Origin: Rhynchospora pubera
Taxonomy: Eukaryota > Streptophyta > Magnoliopsida > Poales > Cyperaceae
NCBI GenBank assembly: GCA_028095005.1
Contig: CM051461.1
Location: forward strand, 166,566,574-166,630,573
Direction of reading: 5' to 3'
Length of the DNA: 64,000 bases
In this document: positions 23,792 through 35,022 of the stretch, in pieces
How the letters are laid out: each line of letters starts with the position of its first letter
How positions within the stretch are numbered: the first letter of the stretch is position 1
Translations under genes and position numbers: made by a program
Notes under the pieces: generated by a model
What the model was told of the DNA's origin: nothing
What the model saw: only the letters and a program-made list of their open reading frames with translations
Databases searched by the model: none

Positions 23792-24441
23792 GGTGAAGTC
23801 TCTGCCTCTCTTTCCATCTAGGTGCAGTGAATCACTGCTTCGAGCCCGGCGATTACACCTTCGTCTCCAACAAATTCCGTTGGGTTCATTCATCCCTTTC
23901 TCTTTTCCTTATCTTTGCTGCACTCGGCACACGGTGGTCTGAAGCATGCTGTGTGGGGTCTACAGTTTCTCTTGCTCTCTCTTTTCTGTATCCCGCGCGT
24001 ACGGGAAAACCGATTCATGAAGGGGTTGACTTCCTTCTCTCAGCAACTTTCCTCTTCTTTCTCTGCATGAATCTGGTCCTCATGCGCCATTCAGAATTCA
24101 AGTAATCCCTCTTGTTTGGTGTACGGAAGAACTGGTGTGCCTACACTTCTCCCTTGTACGGAGGGAAGTATTTGATTTCTGTTTCAGTTCCTCTCCATTT
24201 CCAATAGTAAGGATTTGTCCATTTATCAGATTTTATCGTATTTTCATGACTACTGAAACTAAATAAATTGTTTGAATTTATTTATCAGATATTTTTCATG
24301 AATTTTTCAACCTCCTTGATGAAATTATCCAATTTAATTCATGAATTTGGCACCATATTTCAGGGTCAAACAATCGGGTACGGGTAATGGTTATTTCGTA
24401 CCTATTATCTAACGGGTAATATTTTACAAACATACATGCAT

Positions 24442-24778
24442 GAGTAATGCTAGAATCAAACATATAGGACGTCAAACACGATCCAAATGTCAACTATTCA
24501 AATTTTAAACGGGCGATCCAAACCGTTCAATATGATCTCTATGTTAAAATATCCTTGAATGTCAAATTTTATATTTTTTCAAATTTTCTAACTATTTTTT
24601 TCAAATTTTAAAAATTGGAGGGTTCATAACTTTTTAGATTGAGCATATTCAAAAATTCCAAAAAAATAGTAAAAAAATTTGAAAAATTGTAAAATTTGGT
24701 TTCTATGGAGATATTATAACGCACAACAATTTGAGCGGTTTGGATCAGCCATTATAATGTTTGACACTAGCCACTCCC
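24442..24778. mobile_element. Mutator-like foldback MITE, 337 bp
   Basis: It is flanked by a perfect 9-bp duplication TACATGCAT (24433-24441 and 24779-24787), as for Mutator-like elements. The ends are inverted (GAGTAATGCTAG / CTAGCCACTC) and most of the element folds into one long imperfect hairpin. The arms carry GATCCAAACCGTTCAATATG, which recurs in the foldbacks at 47.1 and 49.6 kb. Confidence 0.8.
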
Positions 24779-25501
24779 TACATGCATATATAAACAAGTT
24801 TTTAGTATATTTCGAAAGATATGTTATTAATTTCGATCTTCATCCAAACTTATTTATGATGATGATTTTTCATTCTATATTATATTATAATTTATAATTA
24901 GTTATATAGATTTTTTTAATTCAATTGATATGAGAATAAATTTCATAATTTTTGTTATATCTAAAATATTATCTAAATATTTTACTTTATCTATATATTT
25001 ATTTGATATTATTTATTTATCACATTATATATTTTTATTAAATTAATAGTATTATTATTATCCGTTATGTACTGTTACCCTACCCTTACCGTTAATTCTT
25101 AACGGGTACGGGTATGGTACGGGTAAAACTTTTTTAACGGGTACGGGTACGGGTATGGGTGAAGAAAATTTTAACGGGTACGGGTATGAAAATACCTTCT
25201 ATCGTATCGTACCGTACCCATCGACAGCCCTAATTTGATCATTATTAAGTTAGTAACTTGGAAAAAACAAAATAGAATCACCGGCCGTTGCCTTTTTATG
25301 ATGGTTGTTACTTGTTAGATCATGTGATGAAGATTGAAGGACCACTCATGACTCATAAGTCATCACTGATCAGGCTTAGATTGGAGTCATTGCCTCATTG
25401 GAAGACAACATAAAAAATGAAACAAAGAAGCGGAATCCATATCCAAAGAAAGAACTGAAAGAAGCGCCTCATAACTTATGTTGGTTCGCTTAATCGCTGG
25501 C

Positions 25502-25763
25502 CATGTTTGGTAGAGGAGTAAAATAGTTAATCCATCTTAATCTTCTAATTTATCATGTTTGGTATGAAAAAGATGGAGTAAAAATGAAGTAAATAAATAA
25601 TAGGAACCATCTCTTAATCATGTGGAGTAATTTTACTCCACCTAAAATAGTGGAGTAATTTACTCCTCCTTACTCCACACTAATCCACCAAATTTAAATT
25701 ATGTTTGGAGAAGTAAAAGTGGATTAAATGAGTTGCTCCACCTTTGATCCTCTACCAAACATG
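25502..25763. mobile_element. MITE with CATGTTTGGTAGAGGA ends
   Basis: The inverted ends are CATGTTTGGTAGAGGA and TCCTCTACCAAACATG, 262 bp apart. The interior is rich in GGAGTAAAATGGAGTAA-like sequence and its inverse. No clear target duplication is visible. Confidence 0.6.
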
Positions 25764-25881
25764 ACTTTTCTGTTGAGCTTAATAACTTATCGCCCAAAAT
25801 CAGAACTAGGCCGAAGGCCTTAAAAGCCTCTTTTGTGGGGCTTATTTCCCGCAGTTCACGGCTCCCCGCTCCCCCATCGAA

Positions 25882-27646
25882 CCGAAAAAATTAAAACTGA
25901 TATTACTGTTGACTCGAATTTCGATAATAACAGTTAAAAATTAGAATTTAAAAAAAACGTCGCTGGATCGTCATTCCGATTGACGAAATCACAAAATGCT
26001 TGGATCGTCATCCGGATGACGACCCAGGCTTGCATCGTCATTCCAAATGACAATCCAAACTTGGATCGTCATCACGGATATCGATCCAAACCCAAAAACT
26101 CAACGCACCATTAAAAACCAAAAAACGATAAAATTAAAAATTGCATGGGTGTCGAGACGTTCAAAAAAGAAAATTTTGACTAAATAAAATAATAATTTGC
26201 ATCAAAATTCCTGTTTGTTTCAGATTTAAAAAATTCCCAAAAAATTATTTCAATTTAAATATGAATTAAATAGATATAATGAATATATTACACGTACTGT
26301 TTCAGCATTTCATTGTACATATTTTTTTTAAAACATGTGTATAATATTATTTTGTTTGAAATATTGTTTGATCCTTTTGTAAATAAAAATAGAGCAGCTA
26401 AAATGCAAAAGATAAATTTGTAGAGATAAATAGTAAAATATAGGGTTATCGGCGAAAATTGTCAATTATAATATTTGTGCATTATTGGCCGATGACCCTA
26501 TATTTTTACTATATATTTCTACAAATTTATCTTTTACATTTTAGTCTCCTTATTTTTTTTATTCACAAAAAGATCAAATAATATTTCAAACAAAAGGATA
26601 TTATACACATGTTAAAAAAAAAAATATGCACAGTGAAATGCATATAAAGTATGTGTAATATGTTCATTATATCTATTTAATACATATTTAAATTGAAATA
26701 AAATTTTAGAAATTTTATAAATATAAAACATGCTGGAACTTTGTTGCATAATATTATTTTGAAGTTAGCACGAAAATTTAGAATTCTAAAAAAATATTTT
26801 ACAACAAAGTCCATGTATGTTTTATATTTTTAAAATTTCTAAAATTTTATTTCAATTTAAATATATATTAAATAGATATAATGAACATATTACACATACT
26901 TTATATGCATTTCAGTGTGAATATTTTTTTTGAACATATGTGTAATATCATTTTGTTTGAAATATTTTTTGATCCTTTTGTGAATAAAAAAAATAAAAAG
27001 ACTAAAATGTAAAAGATAAATTTGTAGAAATAAATAGTAAAAATGTAGGGTCATCGACGAATAATGCACAAACATTATAATTGACAATTTTCGCTGGTAA
27101 CCCTATATTTTTACTATTTATCTCTACATCTTTATCTTTTGTATTTTAGCCTCTCTATTTTTTTATTTACAAAGGATCAAATAATATTTCAAACAAAATG
27201 ATATTATACACATGTTTTAAAAAAAAAATATGTACAATGAAATACTTATACAGCACGTGTAATATATTCATTATATCTATTTAATTCATATTTAAATTGA
27301 AATAATTTTTTGGAAATTTTTAAATCTGAAAAAAAAACAGGAACTTTGATGCAAATTATTATTTTATTTAGTCAAAATTTTCTTCTCTGAACGTCTCTGA
27401 CACCCAATGCGAGCATGAGATTTTATATAATTTTTAATTTTGTCGCTTTTTGGTTTTTAAAGGTGTGTAAACTTGGGTCGTCATTTGGAATGACGATGCA
27501 AGTATGGGTCGTCATCCGAGATGACTATCTAAGCGTTTTGTGATTTCTTCAATCGGAATGACGATCCATCGATATTATTTTTAAGATTTCAAAATTTTAA
27601 CTGTTATTATCTTAATTCGAGTGACATTACGTTTTAATTTTTTCGG
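25882..27646. mobile_element. Mutator-like giant foldback, 1765 bp
   Basis: A perfect 9-bp duplication CCCATCGAA flanks it (25873-25881 and 27647-27655). The ends are CCGAAAAAATTAAAAC and its inverse. The two outer arms (about 25882-26250 and 27300-27646) are inverted copies of each other. Inside, 26270-26700 and 26840-27300 are each a hairpin (arms of about 200 bp around a GGGTTATCGGCG-type centre), and these two hairpins are inverted copies of each other about a centre near 26780. The frame at 26890-27087 is not a gene. It ends 344 bp upstream of the start codon of the first RIN13-like gene. Confidence 0.85.
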
Positions 27647-27655
27647 CCCATCGAA

Positions 27656-27990
27656 GTTATTCAGGCCCATTTTGTGTGCCGTTCGCTGTCTAAACCCGGT
27701 CTACGGTAGACAGGCAAATGGGAATCGGAAAGCCGTGTGCTATCTACACCCAGTCTATGGATATCGGAATACTTTTGCGGGGTCGAATCGTCAGTGACCT
27801 TATACGAGCAACCTCTTGGAAATCGGAGAAAGATTTGAAATCTAATAAATTCTCAACGTCTATATTCCAGTTACTCGTTTTGGAATTCGAAATTCGAAAA
27901 AGCTCTAGCTATCTATATTCCTGTCCTTTCTTAAACCCAGTCTAATTCCAGTCCTTATTCCTTCGCAAATCCAAAGTTCCCTCTTCTCTG
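27656..27990 (+). promoter_or_regulatory. 5' flank of first RIN13-like gene
   Basis: This 335-bp stretch between the foldback element and the ATG at 27991 must hold the promoter and 5' UTR. A clear TATA box is not visible. Confidence 0.35.
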
Positions 27991-30900
27991 ATGGCAACTG
28001 AGGCGGAATCACCGCTAACCATGGTCGAAATCTCCTCCGACAGCGAGGAAGAGAAGGAAAATTGCATCAAAAGCGAGAAGAAATCTGGGAATAAGGGTCG
28101 GAATAAGAGGAAGTGTGGTGCAAGGGGTTTAGGGAAGGCAAATAGCAAGAAGAGAGCGAGGAGGTATTCTGATGTGGAAATCTGGACGGCCGATGAGAAG
28201 GAGTTGAAGGACGACGAGTGTTGTATTCTTGTGTCGGATCCTGCTGGAGAGGTTGATCTCAGCCGTCCAATCTCTGATTCCGAGCAGGATTTTTCTGTGC
28301 TGGCTGTGCGTGGCAAGGTGGTTCTATAATTACTCTCTCTCTCTCTTTCTGTTTCCTTCTCTAGTGGTAGTTCTTGGTCCCAATTTTCATGAAAAGATTT
28401 AAAAGATATCTCAGATTCTTTTGAATTCTTAAACCGCTGGTAGTTGGTTTGCTGGATTTAGGGTTTTCTGTAAATTCATATAACAATAATACCGTAATTG
28501 CAAATGGGTTGGATGGGCTTGAAAATGGAGAAATTTTATCTAAGAAATGTTAGAATCTGCAAAGAAGTTCGATTTCTACTGTTGGACTAAAGGCACCGTA
28601 AAAATTAGAAGAAGATGAAAAAAGAGGATAAGTTTTCAAAGATCGTTTTAGCATTTTCAGGAAGTGAGGTCCCCCCACCCAGAATAGAAATCCCCAAAAT
28701 TAACAATGCTACATGAATACATTGAATTTTAAATTAAACTTTCTTTCTTTTTTCTTTATTTCTTTCAATTGGAATATAAAAAGACGAATACCATCCACAT
28801 GAAAAAATTAGCTGGCTTCTACTTAAAGAAAACAAAAAAAAACAAAGAAAAAAAAAACTTCATGATCGTTTTCCTTTAGGCGTCGTAGAAGTATATATTA
28901 TGAGTATTATATTAAGTCCTTCACCCACTAAATAAATGCAGCAAACTGTTCCTGCAAACCCAAGACAATCTCTTGCATTATTTTCCTTTATGGTACACAT
29001 TGAGCATCTTAAAGAATTAGCTAATTTTATTCCTATTTAGACTAAAGAGATCCAACGATAAACTGGCTTAGGCACTCAAGTCAAAATGTGGTAGGATTAA
29101 TCTTCAAAAATTTATAGTTTTCAAGCTGTTATGACCACATAACATGGAAATTTGGTAGCCTTCTTATGCAATTTTAAAAGAAATATCTAAGATGACAGGA
29201 TCCAGCTGGAAACCTTACTAGGTATAGATCTAGTATCAGTGTGTAAGTACCTGTACCAGTTTCTGCTAGCATATACAGAATCTGATGTGAAAAATCCTCA
29301 GTAAATTAGGAAGTAAATTGAAAGGTGAGCTCAGATACATTGCTGGATCATGTACTTCATTTCTTACATGCTAGATCCAGAATCTGTTCTTGCAAGCTTT
29401 GTACAATGATTAATTTATTTGATACAGCATAGGTTTACAAGCATTATATCAGATGGCAATTGCTGCATCATGAACTAAATAACTAATAACTTAAAATCAA
29501 TTTGAGAAATAAAAAACTAAAAATTCTTCTAAAACTTGTTTAAAAAAAAAAAAAAAACTACTAGTAGACTCATGTGTGTCATATCATCAGACGTAAGAGC
29601 AAAGAAACAAGTTAATAAATTTATAAAACTAAGTTAATTTTAATAAAAAGTACAATATTGGTATTTGGTAATTCATTGAAATTGAAAACCCTAGGCTTTC
29701 AATTTGAAAGGAATTCTATAGTAAAGTTTCAGCTTGTTAGTAGAACAGTTGAGAGAGTGGGGGCCAAGGCAGGAGAGGACGTGCTGGGAGAAAAGGAAGT
29801 TGGGTAAGAGGAATGTTTTAATATTTATTTCTTTATTATTATTATTATTTGGGCGGGCTGGGTTGGGGTGCTGATAGGGTTTTGGGGTCAAGGAGAGAGG
29901 AATAATATGCATGGACAAATTTGGAGGGTAAATAGATCTGAAGAAAAAAAGGAGGTGCAAAATAGGGCTGGAAGAAAATGGGGAAAATATATAAGAGCAT
30001 ATATGATGTGCATAATATGCATGGAAGAGAGTGCAGGAAAATAGATGAGAGGAAAAAGTGAGGGGGCATAATAGGCATGGGAGAAACAGGGAGAGAAATC
30101 AGGAAAATGAAGAGGGCATAACAAGCATAGAAGAAAAATAAGGATCACCTCTGGGCAGCCAGCAACAAAAAAAACTAGATTGTTTCCTAGGGAATGTTTG
30201 GTTTCAGTTATTGTTTCTTGTTTTAGGCTTATAGTTCGTTGATGAAACCAGGTTTCTTGGGCCTTTATTTTTTAAAATGGCAAGGAAATCCATGAAGTGC
30301 AGAGAGTAACTCTTAAATTCAATTCTCTTGTAAGGTAGAAAGATTCACAGACATTGTCTGCGGCCAAAAAGAGGTTTTCAGACAATAATTGCGGTCTTCA
30401 AGTTATAAAATTTCTAGATTTCAGTTCCATTTAACTTGCTTTCCATTTTCAATGTACTGAGTACATTATGATTAGGAGGAAGGTGCTTTTCTTCTTGTGT
30501 AACAGTGTAAGTTTAAAGAGTTTTGCGGGCTAGATTAAAGGCACCGGGGCAAACTAGCCTGTTGTAGTGACACAGTTAGCCCTCACATCCCCCTCCCCCC
30601 ACCCCCCCCAACAAAAAAAAAAACACCGTTCAACACAAGATGAAAATCAAGGGAAAAAAAATATCTCAGTAATTTTACCGTTCAATATTACAGGTGGCAT
30701 GCAGAGACTTTCCGCATGCAAGGCATTCATGTGCAGAATATCCCTTCAGCAAGACTTCTCATGAAGACTGCTGCTCCCAGGTTGGCTTGTTAACACTTGT
30801 TTGGTCTTGTACTGGTGCATACCATCTGGTACTGACTGTTCTTGGTTTAAATTTATTACCCCTGGGCCCTGGCTTGATAATGAACTGTCAAAACAACATT

Positions 30901-31431
30901 AGATCCATACTCATTTCATTCATTTTTTGAGAGCCTGAAAGGACTTGCACAAACAAGCTAGCAATACTATGGTACTGGAAGTAGGGTGATCTTTTTTTTC
31001 CAGAAAGTTGAATAGATATAAAATGGGAATTTTGGTGATTCCAATCTGGTAATACTCATTAATGGCTTGTTTTTAGTAGTAGATGCCCATTACTAATTTA
31101 CTATATCTATGTTTGGGTGAATGGTAGGAAAAAAAATAAATAAGGCAAGATGAAATAAACATCTAGTATACAAACACCATAGCCTTAAGATATTTTTACA
31201 TTAGTATTATGATGTTACTGCTCAACTAATAAAACTATATATATATTTTTTTATCCAAAACAGTGCTATTGCTATGTATGTGATGTCTTGGCACCATGTT
31301 GCCATTGGAAGGGATCAAATGGGCACTGCCATGCTTCTAGTGGAGACAAAAAATGGACCTTTAAGAGGCAAGCATCCCGTCTGACTAAGATTTGGGCGTT
31401 GAATTCTTGTCCGACCAAGGCCAGCCAATAG
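27991..31431 (+). CDS. RIN13-like acidic/Cys-His-rich protein, copy A
   Basis: Three exons: 27991-28317, 30694-30780 and 31264-31431, with both junctions in phase 0, giving 193 residues. Residues 12-20 (VEISSDSEE) look like a SUMO-interacting motif. A basic stretch KKRARR (53-58) is a likely nuclear signal. DDECCIL (74-80) matches the DDCYEID motif of the neighbouring genes. Exons 2-3 encode a Cys/His-rich module: ACRDFPHxRHSC, PFxxxxHEDCC, then CYCYVCDxLAPCCHWK and HCH, probably zinc-binding. This layout is what plant proteins annotated as RPM1-interacting protein 13 carry at the C-terminus; in Arabidopsis RIN13 binds the NLR RPM1 and acts in the nucleus. Intron 1 is 2376 bp. Family call from memory of the motif; biochemical role unknown. 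Confidence 0.7.
28318..30693. other. Long first intron of copy A
   Basis: It holds a (CT)n run at 28332-28350, an imperfect repeat of GCATAATATGCATGG-like units at about 29900-30130, and a poly(C)/poly(A) tract at 30588-30625. Minus-strand open frames at 29691-30148 are low-complexity products of the repeat. Confidence 0.5.
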
Positions 31432-33852
31432 ATCATGATTTATGGCTTCTAATTCCCATCTCTGGAATTATTTTTTGATTGCCCGAGTTACAGTAGTGCT
31501 ACTCTATTTTGCTCCTGGGTTATATACCTTAGAAGAAAAAAATTCCTGCATGTTGCTTTGCAAGTTTTATAGCATGCTATTTAACTTGCTTTGAAAGTGT
31601 TATAGTATGTTCTATTGTGATAATTTAGTCAATTTGTAAATATATCATGTGTGTTTTTTCTTTATTCTCTCATTTTTGGAATTAGGCGCATGTTTTATAT
31701 TTTGCCTAAAAAGAAAGCTCCAATTTTTATATTGCGGGCGTCCACATTTGGGACAAAAGTTTTGCCTAATATCTAGAGAGAATTAGAAGAGCATCTAATA
31801 CTGAAACAAAGGTACTTCGGAAGAGTTTTATCTGTTATGATTTGTTTGAAGTTCAGTCCCTTTGTAAATATATCAACTGTTCTGATTCAATCGTCTCTCT
31901 AATTTTTGGAAATAGTGTATCTTTTATATTACGGCCATTTACACCCAGACAGAAGAACAAAGAACAATGCACAATTTTAAAACTGGCATCCTTAAGGCTA
32001 AAGAGATGGCTTTCTATAGGGAATAACATTCTTATGATCAACAAGTGAAGAGTAAAATGACAAACAAAATAATTCCAGTTCTTCATTGTAAAAAGCATGT
32101 TTAATTTGGAAATGAGATTATATATTCTCGCACTTATGCTATACTTGTGAATAGATTATATCATATTTGAATCTTGTGTTTGCATATAGTCTGGAAACTC
32201 GGAAAGTGTTCAAGTCAAACATGTTAATATTAGGTACCGATCAAAATCAACTTCTTAGGTAGGAATTGGATTTGGAATTTCCATGATATTGAAATTCCCT
32301 GATCAAAATCTTATAAATTGTCAGATTTCATTTCATTTGATAGAATTTTGTGGGAAAATTTGACCCTATTGAAATCCTAGAAATTGGATCAAGATTTCGT
32401 GGGATTTACACGAGAAAAAAATAGAAAAGAATTTAATAGCCCTCCTTTCCTTCAAATAGATGAGGGCAAATTAGTCTTTTTTTAGAATTCAATTCAATTC
32501 TTCCTATATTTATTTTGATCATGAGATTTCAATTGGAAATCATCTCCAATCAATTCTAATCCAATGAAATGAAATAAAATTCCATGTCTACACCGTTTTG
32601 ATCAGGGCTTTAGTCTCTTAAACTAAACGGCTAATAGCCAAATCTTAATCACAAATATTAATACATTAATTGAGTAACGATGATGCACAAGCAACCACGT
32701 CTGGCCCATATAAATTTCAGATTTATTGGTAATTAATGGGATGTGGAGATTTATTCCATCAGAAAACATAATGATAATTATAAAGGAATTGATAAAATGA
32801 AACTCTTCGTAACTGATGAACAACGGGTGAATTCTTTTAAAGTTGAGAAATATTAAAGTTACAAATAAATTGTTTTATCAAATGAAAATTTTGAGTTTTT
32901 TAATATATGTTTCAATACCCTCGCGTGGGAAAATATTCAAACAACTATGCAACCTCTTGTCGTCATGGACTCATGAAACATGCTCTTTTTATGTCAAAGT
33001 CGGATATACCTGCAGTTTTAGTTTTTTTATGAAAACATTCAAACGTCGAAGTAATCTCTTGTCGTGAAAAAAAAGGACTCTTTAGTTCAAACTTAGATAC
33101 TGAAATGACTATTAATTATGTTAAAACAAAATAGTATCAATGATATTAATTTTACTTTATATCATTTTTTTAGGAAAACTTGACAATGACTATAGAAAAA
33201 ATATATCGAATTTTATTAAACAAGTGATTAATTCTTATCTTACCGTATATGTTGAATGCCCCACCCCGTCTGCCTTTCTGAAGTTAATCATGTATTCTTC
33301 ATGAGTTTTTTTTTTTAAAACAACTAAGTTATATTGAAGAAGTACAGTTGAGACTCAAGCATACATTATATCGCTCCAATTTATTATAAACACGTTTGAA
33401 AGATAAATTAAAAATTTGTTATTTTTTTCCTCATCTCATGAATAGCGACAAGATTGTCCGAAATAAATCTACTACAAAGTATATTCTCTTAATTAATATG
33501 TGTTTACGTTTTAACTAACTAATTCAATTTGCGTATTTGAACTTTACAAAGCTTGGTAAACTATTGCCATAAATATAGATAAACATCATTTAAAAATGCA
33601 ATTGCATTTTAAATGAACTTTAAACCATATGCCTTGATCACTCTTATTTTGTGATGGTTCACGCACTATAGTTAATTCAATACATGCATATGGTATGATA
33701 AAGTAGTTATAGTCGAATTTATTTGAAATTATACATGACAAAGAAAGTTCACATTTAAGTAACACAAAAATCATTATACATACGTTTATGAAGCAAATTT
33801 AAGTAACACAAAAATCATTATAAATACGTTCATGAAGCAAATTGTCATCATT
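31432..33852. other. Intergenic, with a partial MITE
   Basis: About 32240-32610 carries GATCAAAAT / ATTTTGATC-type inverted ends related to the MITE at 52786. A 43-bp unit (AAGTAACACAAAAATCATTA ...) is duplicated in tandem at about 33755-33842. No gene is supported. Confidence 0.45.
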
Positions 33853-34010
33853 GGCTCCGTTTGGATAGGTGTGGGAAGAAGGGAAGAAAGGAAGAAGTGG
33901 GAAGAAGTATTGGGAAGTGTGTAACTTTATAAAAAGTTTGGATTGTTTATAATTTTTTTCTTCCCTTCTTCCTTCTTCCTACCTTCTTCTCAACGCATCC
34001 AAACGGTGCC
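33853..34010. mobile_element. GTTTGGAT-type MITE, 158 bp
   Basis: The ends are GGCTCCGTTTGGAT and ATCCAAACGGTGCC. The sequence beside each end is ATT, a possible 3-bp target duplication. The interior is a purine-rich arm (GGGAAGAAGGGAAGAAAGG) with its pyrimidine inverse. Three relatives lie at 61.5-62.8 kb. Confidence 0.65.
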
Positions 34011-34551
34011 ATTGATGAGATATTGGAGGATGACCAAAAAATTTATATCTCTCAATCATGTAATTGATATTAATTTCACCTGAACATGTTTTTCAGTGTT
34101 CGATTGCCGTACCGACCCCACACTCTGATTACGAGCAAATTGATATTGAGAAAATGCAAGCAATATATCATAAACGTATGTATAATGATTTGTGTTCGTT
34201 ATGATAATGCAAGGAAAGAGAGAGTTTAGTCAAAAACAAAGATTGAACATATGTATCAGACAAAGCAATAATTGTATAGAACTCAAAGAAACAGATTTTG
34301 GATCTTGAATGTAAGAAATGAAGTACATGACCAGTAATGTATCTGAGCTCAATTTTGAAATAATTTCCTAGCTCAAATGCATAAGAAGGCTAAAACATTT
34401 TCAAGATCATCATACCAAAAAGAGGATTCTAATTTGTCTTGGGTTTGCAAGAAAAGGAAGGAGAAAAAGAGATTAAAACATTTCCACGGACAGCCAACAC
34501 AGCCACATTGTCGTCATCTTGATCAGCCACATTGTCATCATCGTGATCAGG

Positions 34552-35022
34552 CTAGGAGATCATGAGATCGATCTCTTTAGAAGGATCTGACGCAAGGATG
34601 CAACACTCATTGTCATTCGACTCCTTCTCGTCAGCGGTCCACATCTCCACACCAGAATACCTTCTATTGTCGTTCAACTCCTTCTCGTCAGCCTTCTAGA
34701 TTTCCACACCGGAAAACCTCCTAGCTCTCTTCTCCTTTGCACCACCAAGTTTCTTCACATTTTTGAAGGAGCCTTTCTCTCTCTCTTCAGTGCCGTCGAG
34801 GGAGATTTCAATCACCTCGGTTGCCGCACTGTCGGGGGAGATAAGTGATGATGCCGCGCTGTCGGGGGAGATAAGTGGTGATGTCGCGCTATCGGGGGAG
34901 ATAAGTGGTGATGCCGCGCTGTCGGCGAAGATTAGTGGTGATGCCGCGCTGTCGGACGAGATAAGCGGTGATGTCGTGCTGTCGGCGGAGATTAGTGGTG
35001 TTGCCGCGCCGCCGGTTGCCAT
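34552..35022 (-). pseudogene. RIN13-like pseudogene with coding minisatellite
   Basis: From the ATG at 35022 the frame reads MATGGAA, six 10-residue units of the type SPLISPDSAA (34822-35001), then TEVIEISLDGTEE, KRARRFSGVEI and a stop (34696-34698). Copy A has a Trp codon TGG at that spot where this copy has TAG. The frame continues past the stop with a 19-codon tandem duplication (RRFSGVEI...ELNDN then RRYSGVEMWTADEKESNDN), ECCILASDP, and a stop at 34552. No exon 2 or 3 was found downstream. It is a decayed, antisense relative of copy A. Confidence 0.7.
34822..35001 (-). repeat. 30-bp coding minisatellite, six units
   Basis: The units encode TPLISADSTT, SPLISSDSAA, SPLIFADSAA, SPLISPDSAT, SPLISPDSAA and SSLISPDSAA. 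Copy A has only a single SPLT at the corresponding point before its VEIS motif, so this array expanded within this copy. Confidence 0.85.

Larger units (their letters stand above)
20018..24372 (-). mobile_element. Complete solo LTR, 4355 bp, copy 2
   Basis: The insertion is bounded by ATCGG at 20013-20017 and again at 24373-24377, a perfect 5-bp target duplication. Removing one ATCGG plus the LTR restores the hAT reading TTATCGGGTACGGG. Read on the minus strand it begins TGTTTGACCC and ends GTTGCGACA, a TG...CA pair. On that strand a TATA box lies about 585 bp in, followed by a leader with a splice donor, hairpins (23400 down to 22880), a middle part and two units of the 196-bp repeat. No internal coding region or primer-binding site is present, so it is a solo LTR. 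The size suits the Tat/Ogre type, which is inference. Confidence 0.85.
19893..25232. mobile_element. hAT-type element, 5.34 kb with nested insertions
   Basis: The terminal inverted repeats TAGGGCTGTC (19893) and GACAGCCCTA (ending 25232) are flanked by GTTTGATC (19885-19892) and ATTTGATC (25233-25240), an 8-bp target duplication with one mismatch. The subterminal regions are dense in AACGGGTACGGGTA motifs, as in many plant hAT elements. Of the 5.34 kb, 4355 bp is a solo LTR and 337 bp a Mutator-like foldback, leaving about 0.6 kb of the original element. No transposase was found. Confidence 0.85.

Noticed and set aside
1..23900. Duplicated non-coding RNA gene independent of transposons
   Set aside because: First considered because promoter, donor and hairpins are conserved in both copies; the ATCGG duplication around copy 2 and the TG...CA ends show that the unit is an LTR.
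23696..24105. Open frames over the LTR promoter
   Set aside because: Not conserved as frames in LTR copy 1; the conserved part is promoter sequence.
29691..30148. Phe/Pro/Ser-rich minus frames in intron 1 of copy A
   Set aside because: Low-complexity translation of the purine-rich GCATGG repeat.
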